Shown here: positions 36,001 through 47,786 of the stretch, in pieces
Layout of the letters: every line of letters begins with the position of its first letter
Numbering within the stretch: position 1 is the stretch's first letter
Source: Stromatinia cepivora
Taxonomy: Eukaryota; Ascomycota; Leotiomycetes; Helotiales; Sclerotiniaceae
Assembly (NCBI GenBank): GCA_014898415.1
Contig: RCTD01000001.1
Location: 496,001 to 560,000 of the forward strand
Direction: 5' to 3'
Length of the DNA: 64,000 nt
Program-made: the position numbers and the translations under genes
The notes under the pieces: generated by a model
Seen by the model: only the letters and a program-made list of their open reading frames with translations
The model's database searches: none
Told to the model about the DNA's origin: nothing

Positions 36001-36721
36001 AACCACAAATCAACGTAAGACTTCTAGCAGCGATGGGGATAATACCCAAGACGAAGTTGATCTCCAACTAACATCTGATATTTTCGAAGCCCAAGGTTCA
36101 TTTTCCTCACCTGCCAAGAGACCAACTATTAAACCATCGTTTAATTTCGGCGCAAGTTTGTCTTCACTCAATAGCCAGAAAGGGACCATGTTTAAACCTA
36201 AACCTTCGACAAATGGACAGCTCACCAAATCTAAATTGCAACTTTCATCTCAAATGATAAAAAAAGAATTTTCGGCATCGGAATCTGAGGAGGAAAGCGA
36301 TAGTGATGATAGTTCCGACGATGACGACGTTCCAATTCCAGCAACCTCACAAATTATCCCCCCCTCAACTCAAAACAATGGTTTCATCGTAGTAACTAAG
36401 AAAATTCAAGATGCCGGTAGTGATTCTGATTCAGATTCTGATAGCGGTTCGGATGATGCAGCAGCAATGGAGGAAGCGAGAAGATCGTTGATGGCACAGG
36501 TTCATCAAAATGAGATGAGTGCTAGTCAGAATAATTTACCGCAAAGTTCGCAAATCTCGGTTAATGGTGGGGTAGGGAAAGGAAAAGGGGAGACCGGAGT
36601 GCTTGGCAAGGCAAATGGAAGTGCGAAGGGTTCGAGGACTGCGGGGAAGGAATTTGTTAAGAAAGTAAGGGATAGGATTACGAACGGTTATGATTTTAAG
36701 AATTATGGATCTTTTAATTGA
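33004..36721 (+). CDS. Net1/Dnt1-like nucleolar protein (Cdc14-binding N-terminal domain)
   Basis: Large disordered nucleolar-type protein of the family with the Cdc14-phosphatase-binding N-terminal domain (yeast Net1/Cfi1, fission yeast Dnt1), which act in rDNA silencing and mitotic exit or cytokinesis checkpoints. Exons 33004-33188, 33275-35316, 35448-36721. Exon 1 holds RVKVFTPDAAEENDRPIRCF, and exon 2 starts PLAIKKCMDDEY, matching the domain. Then an anomaly: the in-frame reading hits TAG at 33336-33338, while the +1-shifted frame over 33315-33343 reads DVTQNDMLGP as expected, after which the main frame resumes (LFPNMSTIRIIKAPNKP). The rest has a coiled coil (about 34,320-34,660: KEARASAAKAAEEHRRESER), SP/TP-rich basic regions, an acidic Ser/Glu/Asp region, and VKKVRDRITNGYDF at the C-terminus. 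If the stop is real, translation may start at ATG 33357. Confidence 0.75.
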
Positions 36722-37462
36722 GATTCTGGAGGTGGATTAAATATGTGAAGGTGGTTGAAAGGAAAGCGCTTTAAGGGGACATACAACAGAGAGCGTTACT
36801 TGTGCATAATGATGGGGTGATTTTGAGCGTTTGAGCGTGGAGGTGTTCACATTTTACTTTACGACGAGAAAGCTGTTGATGCAGATATGATATCCGGTTG
36901 ATTTTCTTCATTTTTGAAGATTTGCATAAAGGTGTGTAGGAGTTTGGATTTCCGAAAAAGAAAATAGGTAAATTTCTTGAATTTTTTTGCTTGATATTTT
37001 TCGTCTCTAGTGTGATGTATGTGTATATTGGATGATGTGGATATATGGTGTTGTATTTTTGTAGGTTTCTTTTGTCTATAGATTGGGTCGTGAGATGAGG
37101 GGGGTAAATGATGGGGGGAATTAGTGGCAGAGAGAGGAGAGAAGGGGGAGGGAGAGTTTGATATGATGATTTCTAATGGAGTGGGAAGGAAAGGGAAGGA
37201 AAGGGAAGGAAGTGGAAAGTGATAGGAATGGGCGCTGGGGGTGGGGTTAAATAAAACGGAGATAGTAGATAGCTTGGGGATAAATGATGTATGTATATAT
37301 ATGTATGTATGTAGATAGGTACTTGAAATCAATATTCTAATACGGATAGATAGATGATTTGTATGGTGTCTGGCTCATTCATATATATATCCAAATCCAA
37401 ATCCAAATCCAAATCCAACTTCATATCCTATTCATTCCCTCCCCCAAATAAAACCATCATAA
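36722..37462. repeat. convergent spacer with simple repeats
   Basis: Between convergent genes. Contains GGAAA/GGGAA-type purine repeats near 37185-37215, TATG repeats near 37290-37310 and a CCAAAT hexamer repeated four times near 37390-37416. No gene supported. Confidence 0.5.
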
Positions 37463-39022
37463 TCACTCTTTCTCCCCCCGCCTTACCCAAAAACCCCGCC
37501 TCAAGGCCAAAGTAAAAAAAAAATAATCCATCAAATCCACCCCCCCCAACCCATCATCATCATCATCAAAATCATCATCCAAATCCCCCGAACACCGCGA
37601 ATACTCACTCTCACTATACACATCCACATCCACATCCACTTCATCTTCCAACAAACCATCAACGCACCAACCACCTCCTCGCGCCACATCTTCATAATCT
37701 AATATAACATCATCGACACTATGTATTAAACTCTCTAATCCATGTTCCAAACCCGCTTGTCTTTGTGATGTTTCCCAATCTTCGGCTTGCGAGTCCCGTG
37801 ATCCGGAGTATTCTGGACGTAGATGTGTAAATGATTCGTTTTCGCATTTTTTCAGACTACTGATACTCGAAATGTGATTCTGCATTGCGTTTTTACTTTT
37901 TCTCTTTCTTCCCTCTTCTTTCCATTTAAATCTTAATTTTCCCCGTACATCTTCCCAACCTCCTACGCGTCCCCATAACCATATCTTCTCGGATTCCCTC
38001 TCGAATAAATCTTCCAGCTCTCTTTCTTCCTCTGCTGTTGGCTCTAGGAATTTAAGCGTATTTTGACATTGATGACTATTTCCCCGATTCCATTTCGATT
38101 CTTCGAGTGGGTTTGATACGATTGATGATGCATTATCATTATTAGGAAATGCAGAGTGAGAAGAAAGCAAGCTCAAATCCCTCTCAAATATAATATCAAT
38201 GCGAAGTAATTCCTCCATTTCCAATAAAGCATTAACGAAATGATTATCCCCGAGTAGTTCACTCCATGCCTCAAACTCAAGCGCAAGATAGTGTATTTTA
38301 TGCAGATTTCTTGAATACAAAATGTGGTTGCCGAGATCGGGGTAGAGAGTGCGGGAAGTGAGGTAGATGGTGTCGTGGAGGTAGTTTATATAGGCGTATG
38401 GATTTGAGGGGAGGTAGTAGGGTTGAGCGAAGGAGAGGGGAGTTAGATGAGAGAGGGCGAGGCGGCGGGAGAGACGGTTTATATGAAGGGCAATTGCGGA
38501 AGGGGTGTGGACTTTCAGAATTGGAAGAGGTTCCTCATCTTGTTGTTTGGTAATTGGGATGGATGATGTGGATCGAGGTGTGGATGATGCGCATTGATAT
38601 ATTTCCATAATTTGCGGTCCGGGTAATGTATGCCTCCAAATAGTCCTTTGAATTTCTAACGGTAATGATGTGAAGTAAGGAAAAGAAGTAAGAGGTTCCC
38701 ATTGAGTCTCCGACAACCGATTCGATGAGATATCAAATGTAGATGACGAGAAAGAAGTTTTAGACGAGGTACTAGAAGAGCGAGAAAACGATAAAGAAGG
38801 TGCTGAATTTAAAGAAAAATCCCGAGATCGTAAAGGTAAAGAAATTGGATGGGGTTGCTCGTCTTCGGGAGTGAGGGGATATGTGAATGTACCATAGTCA
38901 TGAGGTGGTTTCACGGCGACTTTGGGAGTGCTGTATTCGAAAGGACTATAGACGGATATGGAACCAGGGGGTGGAAGAAAAGGATCGCTGAGATCGATTC
39001 CGGGGAAATTGAAGTCGGCCAT
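37463..39022 (-). CDS. 2EXR domain-containing protein, 519 aa
   Basis: Single-exon frame. After a Ser/Pro-rich N-terminus, residues about 113-140 read FPYFTSLPLEIQRTIWRHTL then PGPQIMEI, the hallmark of the fungal 2EXR domain (an F-box-like fold of unknown biochemical role). A second conserved stretch, PYAYINYLHDTIYLTSRTLY, follows near 208-227. Behind that come an LALEFEAWSELLG helix, an acidic and basic region, and a C-terminal Asp-rich tract (DDDFDDDDDGLGG). Such proteins form large lineage-expanded families in Pezizomycotina; no pathway can be assigned. Confidence 0.8.
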   Translation of the reverse strand: MADFNFPGIDLSDPFLPPPGSISVYSPFEYSTPKVAVKPPHDYGTFTYPLTPEDEQPHPISLPLRSRDFSLNSAPSLSFSRSSSTSSKTSFSSSTFDISSNRLSETQWEPLTSFPYFTSLPLEIQRTIWRHTLPGPQIMEIYQCASSTPRSTSSIPITKQQDEEPLPILKVHTPSAIALHINRLSRRLALSHLTPLSFAQPYYLPSNPYAYINYLHDTIYLTSRTLYPDLGNHILYSRNLHKIHYLALEFEAWSELLGDNHFVNALLEMEELLRIDIIFERDLSLLSSHSAFPNNDNASSIVSNPLEESKWNRGNSHQCQNTLKFLEPTAEEERELEDLFERESEKIWLWGRVGGWEDVRGKLRFKWKEEGRKRKSKNAMQNHISSISSLKKCENESFTHLRPEYSGSRDSQAEDWETSQRQAGLEHGLESLIHSVDDVILDYEDVARGGGWCVDGLLEDEVDVDVDVYSESEYSRCSGDLDDDFDDDDDGLGGVDLMDYFFFTLALRRGFWVRRGEKE

Positions 39023-40299
39023 TTTGAAAATTCAATTTGTATCAATCATTAATTTCGGTAGGTGAATGGGGCGGAGAATATTTGAGACAGAATGAGTTGC
39101 AATGCGATGAATACTGCAGATCCGAACAATAAGGAAGAAGGGAAAAAAATGAAATTGTTCGTAAAAAATATCACCCACAGCTCGATATAGAAGTCAGATG
39201 AGATGAGATGAGAAAAGAATCTGTTTCTTCTCAAGCTGAGGATGAGTAACCTTAGAAGACATCTTATCGTAGCCAAGATATCACATTTGTATACTAAATT
39301 TAGGCAAGAAACTCAGCTCAGCTAGCTCATTGCACTGCAACGATTAACTCTCTGACATCTAAGCTCCGCGGTGCCATGGAAAAAAAGATCCAGAAAAATG
39401 AAAGACAGGGAAAGATACCAACACATCAAACATAACCAAAAATTAAGACATAACCAACCATACAGACTAATAGTTTATAAACTAGGTTTATGAGAACATA
39501 TATGTACCTAGTACTGGTAAGTGGGTGAATGTTCGTGTTGGTGATCTGTGGCTGAGATTTGCTGCGACTCTATGAGATCCGAATCCAACATAAATAAAGT
39601 TATTTGGTCGCATGCCGCATGTCGGATGTTGCAGCTGGTGACTTGACCAATTGATGTCAGCATTGAGAAACATAACCAATGAACGGTTGCGATATGGCTT
39701 TTGACAGGTGATTTATATAAAGTTATGGTTTTGTTGCATATCGAAAGAAGAGGGCATTATTTAGATACTTTGGCTGTGTTACTAACTTACTGGGCGTGGT
39801 CAGTCCATGGGCTATGCAGTGTTCATCGTGGGAGAAAACAACCATAACTATGGTAATTGTACAACGTAACCTCATATTTAAATTCTTATCCTTGCATCTA
39901 GGGCTACAAGGCCATCTACCAAGAAGAACCCAATGATAAGATTGGTCAAATCATATCAAAAATGATGAATTTGTTGCATATCTAGAAATATGCATGCCCT
40001 ATTGCCCAAGTTTTAGGGCGTAGGCATGTGGATATTAATAGGGCTATTATACTCATGTTTTAGGGATAGATCCGGGTTTAGACTGATAAAGAGATAATCT
40101 TGTTTTTGAGATGTGCAACAAAGACGGAGATGTTTCACCAATTTGAGGTTGATGTCCGAAAGTTAGGTCGGGATGAAATAGTTAAGACAGATATTGGGTT
40201 TGGGGGCCAGATTCGGTTAAATTTCGGATTGTGATGCGGAAGCTCGTTTGCCGACACCACCAAAATCTAAGCCGTCTAACTATAAATACATCCATCTAT
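39023..40299. other. intergenic spacer
   Basis: Promoter side of the 2EXR gene and 3' side of the permease. No gene or repeat recognised over about 1.3 kb. Confidence 0.4.
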
Positions 40300-42436
40300 C
40301 TACAACTCAATCTCTATCACTGGTCCTTGACATGACTTCCGTCCATCTACTAAATACCAGAAAACTGCAAATAAAATCGTCGCACCAAATGTCAGAATAC
40401 TAAAGTTCATTGTTGCCGGGGCGACGGGTGTCTGTGGGGGCCAGAAAGCCCAAAACCACAACACGAATAGATATACACAAGCAAAAGCATTATTAAGAAC
40501 GCCCAAAACGCCCGGGACACGCCACGGCCCCCAATGTAGGTCATCTGGGACGTATCTTATGATACGTGGATTATATGCCTTGATCCCCTGGGATTGTAGC
40601 CGGCGCCAGAGAAGCAAGCCGCAGCAGACGAGATATGAAGAATAGAGGCCGGCAATACTGAGATTAACGATGTTGTTGAAGGCGACACCCGAGCCGAGGA
40701 TGATAAGCGATAGGAGCACGGAAACCATAGTGGTGAATGCGATGGTGTATATGGGGATTGAGGTCCGGCGGTCAAGCTAGCGACTAGATGTTAGCACGAA
40801 ATACGTCATGAAAATTTGTTGGCGAAATTAAAGGATGGATGGATGCTTACCTTTACCCAATACCTCCATAGGGGAACACCTCTGTCTCTAGCGAAAGACC
40901 ACAGCATTCTAGAGGATGAGGCGAGAGCCCCCACTGTGCTGCACACACCGAGAGCTACAACGATTAAACCCATTACTGCAGCTCCTGCCGTTGAACCAGT
41001 TCCCGTTTGGAAGACATAGAGGAACGGGTATCCTAACGTCTCCTGGGCGTTCAATACATCATCAAGATTCCCTAGACAAAAGAGGTATGCGATCATCATC
41101 GCGAATCCTAGGATACCATTGAGGATGAGGCCACTGAGCATGGCGCGCGGTACAACGGTTGATGCTTTTTTAATTTCTTCTGACATCTGTATTGGTTGCG
41201 GGTTATCCCGGTGGTCAGCTAGAGAATTTGTCTTAGGGCCAACTAGCTGGGGGTGATTGTCTTACATGAACGGCCGAATCAGCGCCAATAAGGGAGAACA
41301 CAGAGGCTGGCAATCCAACCATGAACGATAGTCCTTGCGAAGACCACGCACCTTCATTGACAAATGTTGTAAAGAGGGTAGTATCGCCGTGGGGTGAAAG
41401 ATAAACGAGCGGAATTAGAACAGCAAAGAATCCTAGGATGTGCAAAACCAAAATTACACCTTCGAAGTGCGCAAGGGTTTTGCTTGCTACTGTATTAATA
41501 ACAACTGCAAAGACTAAGATTGCCCACAAAAAGAGCATCGATTGCCATGGTTCCGGAATATAATCTGATTTTGTCATCAATATGATGCTTTGAAGGAGCG
41601 TCCCTATAAGATATGCTGCAGATGCGGTAACTGCTTGCCATCCGACAAATGTCATCCATCCTAATCGCGATTAGCATCTTCCTTGCCTTTTGGCGGTGAC
41701 ACTGTGAATGAAATATTGTCATACCAGTAATGTAGCTCAAGAACCTTTTAGATCGGTCCGGAGCTAACATTGCGACCCAGCTGTATTCTGCTGTTAGAGG
41801 ATGGTTAGGTGTTGGTAAGAAGTTAACGATGCCTTACTGGTATTGACCTGCTGCTATCGGTGCCCTGTCATTGAAACGTCAATATTGATCGACCACTGTG
41901 ATCTTGCATCAAGGAAGTTTCTACTCACATAGAAGCCAATTCTGACAAAACAACAAAGGTGGAGATGGTGCCAATCCATACGATGATGTATCCCCAGATG
42001 ACTCCCGCAGGGCCACCACTACTTCCGTCAGCGATTGTGTGTACTGTTGAAAGATGTGTGTTTCTTACTTCTCAAGACTCTGAGTTGATACTCTGTGGTG
42101 TGTTAGCTATTACTAGCAATATCGGAGACTCAAAACGATGTCAGTGTATTGATTTTAGGGAACACAAACATCAACATTCACTCCCAGGTAATAAGAACAG
42201 TGCACGAGAATCCCAGAATGGATATGAAGCCAAAGTTGCGCTGTTCATCATTAGTATAGTCCATTGCTAGATCGACCTAGTATATGCATATAACTTGCCT
42301 TCAGAACAGGTTTTTTGCCAAGCCGGATCAGATCTCTTTCATCTCTGATGCAATCTGTTTCGTTGACTTCTTGAATAGGTGCAGTTGGTAAAGCAGTTCC
42401 TGTCGCGTGTTTCTTGGTTCGGAGATCCAAATTCAT
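40300..42436 (-). CDS. amino-acid/GABA permease, APC family, about 537 aa
   Basis: Plasma-membrane amino-acid transporter. Exons (minus): 42436-42299, 42240-42182, 42079-42069, 42043-41929, 41864-41838, 41780-41725, 41660-41266, 41186-40851, 40776-40300; all phases join to 538 codons with stop. Hydrophilic N-terminus, then RNFGFISILGFSCTVLITWE (TM1), GGPAGVIWGYIIVWIGTIS (TM2), APIAAGQYHWVAMLAPD, SFMVGLPASVFSLIGADSAV, MSEEIKKASTVVPRAM, and SMLWSFARDRGVP-type ASSSRMLWSFARDRGVPLW, all typical of fungal GABA/choline-type permeases. Intron 1 has a GC donor (AAG|GCAAGT). The joint between WE and IADG needs an 11-nt exon followed by a 25-nt intron; this restores the usual 12-residue spacing but is unusually small, so a frameshift there is the alternative. 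Confidence 0.82.
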
Positions 42437-43030
42437 CGTAATTTATCAATATTTACTCTTTCTCCCTGTTATTTAAGAAATCAGTCCTAGCCTCAATTTA
42501 TGTACCAACGAGGAAATAACAATGAAAATGGGAATGAATATAGATTATCAAGAATGACAAATCTATTGGGTGGAATGATGACTGCAGGGATGCATATGCA
42601 AGTTGGCGATTTCTGACACGTTGACCCCAGCATATTAATAGACGGAAATTTCTGTATTTACGTGTTCTTGTTGATATTGATTGAAATGGAGTTGGAAACT
42701 TTTAGTGCATTTATATGGTGGTAACTTTCCACATACACATCACGACTGACAATCCCAATGAAGGTAAAAATCCCATACTACTGTGGTCTGCATTAGAATT
42801 TTGATCAGCTACATTTTCGGACTTGGAAGGTGATGTTGCAATCTATTTCTACTGGGAATTTTGAACAAATGCTCTTATTAATAATTGTATGATTGAATCA
42901 TGATCATGCCTTTCACTGCAGATGAGTAAGGCCTAGTAGTGCACAAATCATGCGTGAAGCAACACCAAATTCTAGAGCAGAATCTCCCTGTTGTTTCATA
43001 CCTAGCTATTATAACATCAACCAAATGAAT
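42437..43030. other. intergenic spacer
   Basis: Promoter side of the permease gene and 3' side of the iminopeptidase. No gene recognised. Confidence 0.4.
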
Positions 43031-44026
43031 TCACAGCCATACCAGCCCCCAGACGCCTACCAGAAAAGCTTTCAAATGTTTCATGAACTTCTCACGTTGA
43101 TCCACATGGCAAAAATGTGCAGCATTATCCATGACGATCCACTTAACCTTCTCAATATGCTCAAAGAATGGTCGCATTGTCACATCCTGACATTCATCCT
43201 CTGTTCCATTAATCAAGAGCGTCGGAACCTTGATATTCCTCAAATTCGGAATCGACGTCCAGTTGCGAAGATTACCAGTAAGTACAAGTTCACTGGGCCC
43301 ATACCTTATTTTTGTCATCAGCAATATACATGCAGGCAAGAATAAACAGACTCACATAGTACCATAGGTGGTAGGATCCTTCGCAAACCAGTTCAACGCG
43401 GCTTGAACTTCTGGTGCTGGCCACGGTCTCGCTAAACTCAGATGTCTCTTGTAGAAAACTTCCACAGCAGCTTCATACTCCGGACTCTCGTAGTCCTTTG
43501 TTTCATCTCCACGATCCAAAATCTCTTGAACATCCAACGGAAGCTTTTTCCTCAGTGCATTGACACCCATTTGGAATGTCTCCATACTGGCCAGAGTATT
43601 CGTGAGAACCAAACGTCGAAGATTTGCCGAGCTTGATGGGTCGGATGCCCACACGGCTGCGAGCGATCCACCCCAGGAATGTCCGAGGACGTCAATGGGT
43701 CGATCCCTCAATCCCAGATGACTGATGAGATTATCAAGTTCATTCTGAAATAGTTCAACGCTCCAGAATGCTTCATCACCCGCCTTCTCTGGGAGATGAG
43801 TCGATTGTCCATTGCCGATTTGATCGTAAAAAATTAAAGGCATAGAAGGTGCGAGGTCTGTTAATGGAAGCAAATATTCGTGACATGCACCGGGTCCTCC
43901 ATGAATTACAATCAAAGGTGTTTTGGAGGTTGTAAGGTCGCCAATTATTTTGTACCACGTCTTGCAGGGCTCGGAAAGGCCTGGGACTTGGAATGGAGCG
44001 GTTCCGGAGGTCATGGTTATGAGCAT
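43031..44026 (-). CDS. proline iminopeptidase-family alpha/beta hydrolase, 314 aa
   Basis: Serine peptidase (S33 family) that releases N-terminal proline or related residues from peptides. Exons (minus) 44026-43356 and 43304-43031; phases join to 315 codons with stop. Oxyanion motif HGGPG at residues 42-46, nucleophile elbow GHSWGGS with Ser117, acidic residue in NGTEDECQD (Asp260 or Asp264), and His287 in NAAHFCHVDQ. YDQIGNGQS near 68 is the family's conserved post-oxyanion segment. The start could be Met1 or Met5 (MTSGTAP). It lies close to the permease and next to a dead peptide transporter, but shared regulation is only a guess. Confidence 0.9.
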
Positions 44027-45030
44027 TAGATTTAACGATGAGTTGTGTTGTGTAGAAGGTTGAGTAGAGGCCGGGTGAGATATTTTAGGACGGATGATAT
44101 ATATTTACCCCACTTTATGCATTGCCTGCCTGATGCAGATGGGTCGGTATTTTGTTGGTAATATTTTCGATCAAGGATCATGCCATTGACAACAGTCTCG
44201 CCGCAATTGACCGTTAATTGCATGTATAACATGCAGTGAATCGAATACAGTATATTATTACGGAAGAATATTTTTCTAGAATCCAACAAACTTGCAACTT
44301 AACTCCACCTTCCATATTGAGAATGCCTTACCGCAGTCATCATTGCATGCATTAGCACCGCCCCGCCCTTAAGCGACTCCTCCCTTTTTCTTTTCTCACT
44401 TGCTAAAGATTACAGCCAAAATTCCTAAGGAACTGATGGCATCGAAGTCCGGGGACTTTTGGTATACAAATGAATTCTTTGACACAAAGCTAAAACATTT
44501 TCTGATCAAAGATGCAGAAGCGGTATGGCATCATTGGAAGAGTTCCATTAGCGCTTCAACTTCATTTCAAGAAACTATTTTACTCCATTCTCTTCTTTCC
44601 CGATTGGCTACCAAACCATCGGGTCACGCACGTACCCTCTGTATCAGTCAAATTGAGGCAATATAACTTATCCGGAAACCATCTGATAAATGTACTTACA
44701 AGGTGCATATACTTGGTACCTTTCTTGCTTGCTATGAAGTTGGAAAAGTGTGCGTAAGCATGTGTGACAGTGACCTTCTCGGTCACGCACTGATTACTTT
44801 CCAAAAGTGTGTTGTTGTAAATTAACTGTTGTATTTTCTCACCAGTAATTTCTGTAAGACTCTTGTCAAAATGCATAGCGAGTTGTGACTTTTGTCTCCA
44901 ATGTATCATTGCATATGTTGACGGCGCAGGAGTCAAAGCCATATGTTCCGGCTTGAAAGATCCCTTCAAGTATCTTTCCCACTAAACCATTGTCATGATT
45001 CGCACAAAAGGTCAAATCTCGATTCAAAGG
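44027..45030. other. intergenic spacer
   Basis: Short open frames on both strands overlap and lack recognisable features. Probable promoter of the iminopeptidase plus former 5' region of the transporter pseudogene. Confidence 0.4.
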
Positions 45031-47786
45031 TCATGCGGAACCGCGGCCAAGAATCTCTCGCCACCAAAGAGGGAGTTGAAACTGTTGTCCATGATATCGA
45101 AATTTTCTATCACAGCTTGGCTGCTAGAATTCACAGGTGCTGCAGCACAGCTCGCAGGCTTCGGAACTACAGTAGCATGGTGTAAGGACTCAATATCCGC
45201 AAAAGGTCACCTTCTGACAAATAACAGAAAACTATCTTCAAAATCCATCTGAGAATAAACTACTTCCTGGCGCCTTGGGATTAGGAGAGTCCACAGCAAC
45301 GATAATTCAGAATGCGTTCTTATTCTTCCAGTACCTTACTCCGATGCCATTTGCATTACTCTCGGATGCGTGGCTTGGCCGATACAAGACGATGCTCCTG
45401 AGTCTTGCGTAAGTAACCCATATCTCCCATTGCTTATCGACAACGGCTGGGGTATATACGAATAGACTCATACTTGTCGGATACACAGTGTTGTTTGTGG
45501 CGGCTCTTCCAAGCTCATTGAAGCATGAAGCTGGTCTTGGAGGTCTTATTGCCATAATGGTTCTGACCGGTTTGGGCCAAGGAGGCTTGTCTGCGGTTAT
45601 GTATCCCTTCATTGATAATGAGAACTTTAGTGCTCTGTCAATGCACTTGAGCAAAGGTCGTGTCAATATTAACAATAAATTGGTGACCAGATCCCCGAGA
45701 CAAATCCAACAGTCAAGCGAAACAAGAAAGGCGAACTTGTGGTAACTGATAGGAAGCTGGCTATACAATATGTCTTTAATAGTTATTACTGGAAAGCAGG
45801 CATGGGCACTTGTACCCTACTCGGGGTATTTGACCTCTACAGGGTGGTTACCCTACCCTATAGAGGTTTTATAAAATAGTTACCCGGCAATACCGCCGAG
45901 TGCTAGGGTACTGCAGGGTAAATATTATATGATCATCCTATATTATCATCTGAAGCTTTATTATATTATAAATTAATCATATAATATTTGAATCATATGA
46001 TATTGAAATCATATGATATGGATATGATATGATATAATTAAGATTCCGAATCATATGATATTTGAATCATGTAATATTGAAATCATATAATATAGATATG
46101 ATATAATATAATCAAGATTCCAAATCATATGATTATTCGATTATATAAACTTACATACTAAATACCCTACAATACTCTAACACTCAGAGCATTTCTTTGA
46201 GTGATTACCCTACCCTGTAGAGCTCAAGCAGGGTGGCTTTTCGACCGGGTTTACCCCGGGCTACCCCAGGTATACCCTACCTTTTGCCCAACCCTGCTGG
46301 AAAGTTATAAGCTCACTACGCATAGAAATATCTTCTTTCTGTTTGACTAATAGTCCACCACAGGCTGGTTAATATCGCCGCGCTTTCCTCTATTCCTACT
46401 ACTTTGATGGAGAAATATATCGGCTTTTGGGCCGCCTACCTTCTGCCAACATGTATCTTGGTGGTAACCATTATTCTGGTCATCCTCTGGGACAAGCGAT
46501 TGGGTGAGTCCGACGCAGATGCGAAATTCAACTTTGGAGAGAAACATTACTCACAGATATAAGTCAAATTACCACCTCAAGGCAATATCCTACCCCAGGC
46601 AGATCGCGTGCTCCTGATCGCCACTCGCTCGAAATTTCACCTATCGGCCGCAGATCCAGAATACTAAAAGTCAACATCGTAATAACAAAGTTTCATGGAA
46701 TCCATCATTTGTAGATGAGATGCGACGAGGACTGAAAGGTTGCCGCGTCATAATCTGCTTTGTGATTTTCTGGCTCTGCTATAACCAAACCGCAAATAAT
46801 CTCATTTCTAAAGCAGGCCAAATGGAATCACAAGGAGCTCGAAAGATACTATCAAATCACTCAACGCAGTTGCATGTATCATCATGGGGCCACCAATTCA
46901 ACACATTCTCTCATATCTTAGTCGCCGCAAGATTCCTTCCGGACCTATTCTGCGAATGACCGTCGGATCTCTTTTCATAGCTGCAGGTATAGGCTATGCT
47001 GCCGGACTGCAACAGCTAATTTATTTTCGAGGACCATGCTACAGCTACTCTCTGAAATTTACAGGCGCAAACGAAGGCGCAGGCCACAGTACCAAAGCGA
47101 ACAAGGTCAGCGTATGGCTTCAAACTTCACTACAATCCTTGCTCGCCATCGGAGAAATCTTAGGTCTCGTTTGTCTAAGCGAGTACACTTATACCGAAGC
47201 TCCAACCAATCTCAAAGCGTTGGTTCAAGCCTTTCAGGTTCGTAATCGGTCAAGATTTCATACTGCTACCCAACTATGTTCTTCAAATTAGAAAGCTACT
47301 TGACTTCTTCCTCAAACATATTGTTTCTATTTCCTAATGCGGGCTTTATTCCTTGTTTTTCTCCAGGTTCTCCCTTGTATAACCAATACTGACTCCCCGC
47401 TTTCAACAGGCAGCCGCAGCTGCTCTGGGAGCTGCAATTGGCATAGGTCTTGGCCCAGTGTCCAAAAATCCTTGGCTGGTTATATCATGTTTGCTTGCTT
47501 GGCTGGAACTATGACTGTTACTGCAGTGCTTTTTTGGCTGGCTTTTAGAGGCCTTGATGCTGATAATGCGACCTCAGATGTGGAAGCTACTGATAGTAAT
47601 ATGAGTCAGGGTCATAATGATGATCTTGAGGCTGCCGCTCCCGCAAGGGAGACGGACGAATCTGATTCTCATTGTGAAGAGAATGCTATCCAGATCAAGA
47701 CAGCAGAAGTTCCTCTCCGAGTAGGCTTTGGCCTACAAAAAATGTTTGAAAAGAATATAGGCATACATGCATATAGTTTCTGTTAA
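45031..47786 (+). pseudogene. POT/PTR2 proton-coupled peptide transporter, pseudogene
   Basis: The PTR2-type family imports di/tripeptides. Ordered fragments: SITAWLLEFTGAAAQLAGFG (45100), LPGALGLGESTATIIQNAF and FALLSDAWLGRYKTMLLSLA (45260-45410), AIMVLTGLGQGGLSAVMYPF (45550), ETNPTVKRNKKGELVV (45700), VFNSYYW then a 500-bp element, LVNIAALSSIPTTLMEKYIG (46370), FWLCYNQTANNLISKAGQM (46770), GPILRMTVGSLFIAAGIGYA (46935), TVTAVLFWLAFRGLDAD (47515). Lesions: a stop created at the first splice joint near 45183, no usable splice joint near 45625-45695, the inserted element, an extra base near 46664, a frameshift near 46840, and another near 47485. The other introns look canonical, for example GTAAGT at 45409. 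No full transporter can be made. Confidence 0.88.
45797..46296. mobile_element. hAT-type MITE, 500 bp
   Basis: Ends CAGGCATGGGCA (left) and, on the opposite strand, CAGGGTTGGGCA (right) are imperfect inverted repeats. The 8-bp sequence CTGGAAAG is directly repeated at 45789-45796 and 46297-46304, the target duplication size and CAGGG-type terminus of hAT transposons. Sub-terminal regions are rich in ACCCTACC and GGGTA motifs; the centre is AT-rich with repeated AATCATATGATATT-like units. No transposase. It interrupts the peptide-transporter pseudogene. Confidence 0.9.

Noticed and set aside
36859..37332. A 157-codon minus-strand frame
   Set aside because: Low-complexity Ser/Pro/His product from a purine-rich convergent spacer; no domain or intron signals.
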